Part shown: positions 62,646-64,000 of the stretch, one piece after another
Position numbering within the stretch: position 1 is the stretch's first letter
How the letters are laid out: every line of letters starts with the position of its first letter
Origin: Dysgonomonas sp. ZJ279
GTDB taxonomy: Bacteria > Bacteroidota > Bacteroidia > Bacteroidales > Dysgonomonadaceae
NCBI RefSeq assembly: GCF_011039205.1
Contig: NZ_JAAKEL010000003.1
Span: forward strand, 294,484 to 358,483
Reading direction: 5' to 3'
Length of the DNA: 64,000 nucleotides
Notes under the pieces: generated by a model
Database searches by the model: none
The model's input: the letters and a program-made list of their open reading frames with translations, nothing else
Told to the model about the DNA's origin: nothing
Translations under genes and position numbers: made by a program

Positions 62646-62673
62646 TTTGAATAGCATTTGAACAATGTTTGAA
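62646..62673. repeat. Three TTTGAA motifs at 11-bp intervals
   Basis: TTTGAA starts at 62646, 62657 and 62668. An iteron-like spacing of one helical turn suggests a protein-binding array. Confidence 0.65.
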
Positions 62674-62701
62674 CGATCGACGAAAAAGCCCTTTTTCTCT
62701 C

Positions 62702-62737
62702 AATGGGGCGTCGAATGGGGTGTCAAATGGATAGTCA
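62702..62737. repeat. Three tandem 12-bp repeats
   Basis: AATGGGGCGTCG, AATGGGGTGTCA and AATGGATAGTCA follow one another without gap. In the frame beginning at 62703 each copy encodes four residues (MGRR, MGCQ, MDSQ). Confidence 0.65.
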
Positions 62738-62998
62738 AAACGCGGTTTTTAATTGCGTGTACGGATATGCAAACGATCAGAAAAAAGGGGGTAATGACAT
62801 AAATATGTCTTTAAAAGACCCCAAAATACATAATAACGGCACAATATTTTTTTTGTAAATATTTGATTTATAGACATTATAATATCATTAAGTTCGGATT
62901 GTCAGAAAAAGACAATCTAAACTTCATTGATAGCTGAATAATTAAAATACTATTTCTACTTTTACTCTAAAACTATTTTTTCCTAAAAATCAGAAAAT

Positions 62999-63757
62999 AT
63001 GAATAAAAGATTTACTTTTCACTTCGAGTATAACAAAGTAAAGAAATTATTAGTTAACGTAACAAATATAGGTACTGATGCTAATCCTGATCTAAAACTT
63101 AGCTTTACTAAAAAACCTTCAATTACATGTGGAGATACGGGAATAAGCTATAATCATCCTAATTGCGACCAGCAAACATTTACCTCTAATAATATTGAAA
63201 TGACCTATCATAAAGATGGCTCATATTTAAGGAAACTTCCCAAAAATACTCCCCCCTACAAATATTATAATCCATTTGGAACAGGAAAAAGATTTCAATC
63301 ACTAGACAGCGTTAATTCTTTTATTTGTCTCGCAACAATAGAAGTTCAGAATTATTCCATATGTGATGAGTATGTGATGAGTAAGAAAACATTACCTATT
63401 GGTATCATAGAAGATAATCTTTTTAATGGAGAGCCTTTTATCGCTATTATTTATGTTAAAAATAAAAACTTCATAATTAATAAGTTGTCATGTGAACTGT
63501 TTTATTCTACATATGTTCATTTATCTCCGAATTTAGATATCGGAATATATATACAACGAATCGAGAGAAAATATCCTAAAAGAATCTATTCAGAAGCACT
63601 AAAAAGTTACATATATACAACGATTGGTAATACTGTAAGTTTTTGCGACAATACCAAAGGATTGATTCCATTTATAAATCTTGTCACTGACACAAATTTT
63701 CATAAAGCTATTCTTGAACAGAATATTACTGATGTAGTTCATATTAAATTGAAATAA
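62999..63757 (+). CDS. Orphan hypothetical protein
   Basis: A 252-residue protein from the ATG at 62999. It has no signal peptide or membrane helix. The N-terminal half is polar with GDTGISYNHPNCDQQ; the middle has alternating strand-like segments (PFIAIIYVKNKNFIINKLSCELFYSTYVHLS) and the end is mixed. No motif was recognised. AT content is very high. It is flanked by the repeat-bearing segment on one side and non-coding DNA on the other, with no operon partner; a transferred cargo gene is likely. Confidence 0.55.
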   Translation: MNKRFTFHFEYNKVKKLLVNVTNIGTDANPDLKLSFTKKPSITCGDTGISYNHPNCDQQTFTSNNIEMTYHKDGSYLRKLPKNTPPYKYYNPFGTGKRFQSLDSVNSFICLATIEVQNYSICDEYVMSKKTLPIGIIEDNLFNGEPFIAIIYVKNKNFIINKLSCELFYSTYVHLSPNLDIGIYIQRIERKYPKRIYSEALKSYIYTTIGNTVSFCDNTKGLIPFINLVTDTNFHKAILEQNITDVVHIKLK

Positions 63758-63929
63758 TTTAAGTGTTAATAATTTAAGTAACAGGCTATTGAAATGAAAA
63801 ACTTTTAATATATCGTTATGTATTGAATAATCAATTATTTAAGTTGTTATTTTTTTATTATTTTTGCGCCTCGAAAAAAAACGACGACATATAAAGAGGA
63901 AATTAAAACAAAATTACGTTAGTCAAATA
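63758..63929. other. Intergenic DNA with a plus-strand -7 box
   Basis: 172 nt, AT-rich. TATTTTTG at 63859-63866 matches TAnnTTTG, but no gene starts on the plus strand within the window and no -33 box is at the right distance. Nothing else was seen. Confidence 0.3.
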
Positions 63930-64000
63930 CTATTTACTTAAATGATCTATAAACTTATCTTTTGAGGCGATAATCTCGTCTTGCGATTTTATTGTCTTAT
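63930..64000 (-). CDS. C-terminal end of a gene leaving the window
   Basis: On the minus strand a frame enters from the right edge and stops with TAG at 63930. The visible 22-23 residues (KTIKSQDEIIASKDKFIDHL) form a short charged coiled-coil-like helix. Such tails are common at the end of XRE-type regulators in Bacteroidales, but the rest of the gene is outside the window and no firm assignment is possible. Confidence 0.5.
   Translation of the reverse strand, partial: KTIKSQDEIIASKDKFIDHLSK

Larger units (their letters stand above)
62438..62998. other. Non-coding segment with hairpins and short tandem repeats
   Basis: 561 nt, more GC-rich than its surroundings in the first 350. It contains the dyad AGCCTCA (62434-62440)/TGAGGCT (62472-62478), a plus-strand terminator-like AGGGGC/GCCTCT hairpin with a T7 run at 62545-62568, three TTTGAA motifs 11 bp apart, three 12-bp repeats, and the dyad GATTGTC/GACAATC at 62897-62917. 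A 51-codon frame starts at 62703 (MGRRMGCQMDSQNA...) and could be a small gene, but support is weak. Confidence 0.5.

Noticed and set aside
62646..62737. Plasmid-type replication origin iterons
   Set aside because: The 11-bp and 12-bp repeats look iteron-like, but there is no replication initiator gene nearby, and three copies are few.

Overview
The window reads as a chromosomal segment of a Bacteroidota bacterium, order Bacteroidales; a Dysgonomonas-like genus is a guess from overall gene content. Support comes from a SusC/SusD locus with ECF sigma and FecR, lipoproteins with Bacteroidales-type signal peptides, a mce-mmdA-biotin carrier operon for the succinate/propionate pathway, and -7 boxes of the Bacteroidota form TAnnTTTG in front of many genes. 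Shine-Dalgarno sequences are mostly absent. DNA is AT-rich throughout and more so after about 54 kb. No rRNA, tRNA or CRISPR array was seen.

Layout. 1-10 kb is housekeeping: the end of ispF, mnmD-like, dusB, cysS, an AlkD-like HEAT protein, an M16 peptidase, an outer-membrane barrel, an L,D-transpeptidase and era. 10.5-13.2 kb is a methylmalonyl-CoA operon with an easily missed 59-residue gene and no membrane beta subunit. 13.4-19.1 kb is an RND efflux operon. 19.2-25.0 kb (minus strand) is gntP-ridA-PLP enzyme-dipeptidase-kdgK-eda, which can be read as import of an amino-sugar acid and its conversion through 2-keto-3-deoxygluconate to pyruvate and glyceraldehyde-3-phosphate. 25.2-31.2 kb pairs a HemG-like flavoenzyme, divergently, with a TonB receptor-MFS-HemN operon, plausibly porphyrin uptake and late heme synthesis. 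31.3-34.2 kb holds a VOC protein, a repeat element, an AraC regulator and an MFS permease.

34.3-50.2 kb (minus strand) is a polysaccharide utilization locus: ECF sigma, FecR, an STN-containing SusC, SusD, a DUF3823 lipoprotein, a GH43-like propeller enzyme, GH2, a DUF4965/glutaminase-A-like protein and GH127. Hairpins split it into at least four transcription units. 50.4-53.7 kb holds a gene relic, an acyltransferase, a GNAT protein and hexokinase.

54.1-64.0 kb is accessory. A plus-strand trio encodes a nucleotidyltransferase-HEPN fusion and two proteins with PD-(D/E)XK-like signatures. Facing it is a tight six-gene minus-strand operon: four-HTH regulator, tyrosine integrase, membrane protein, Fic protein, HEAT-like protein and a second membrane protein. 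Four 10-bp-phased TGTTG repeats sit directly upstream of that operon. Next come a gene without a start codon that runs into a repeat-rich non-coding segment of different composition, an orphan gene, and the tail of a gene leaving the window. This end is the best place to look for an undescribed mobile or defence system; all functional statements there are inference.
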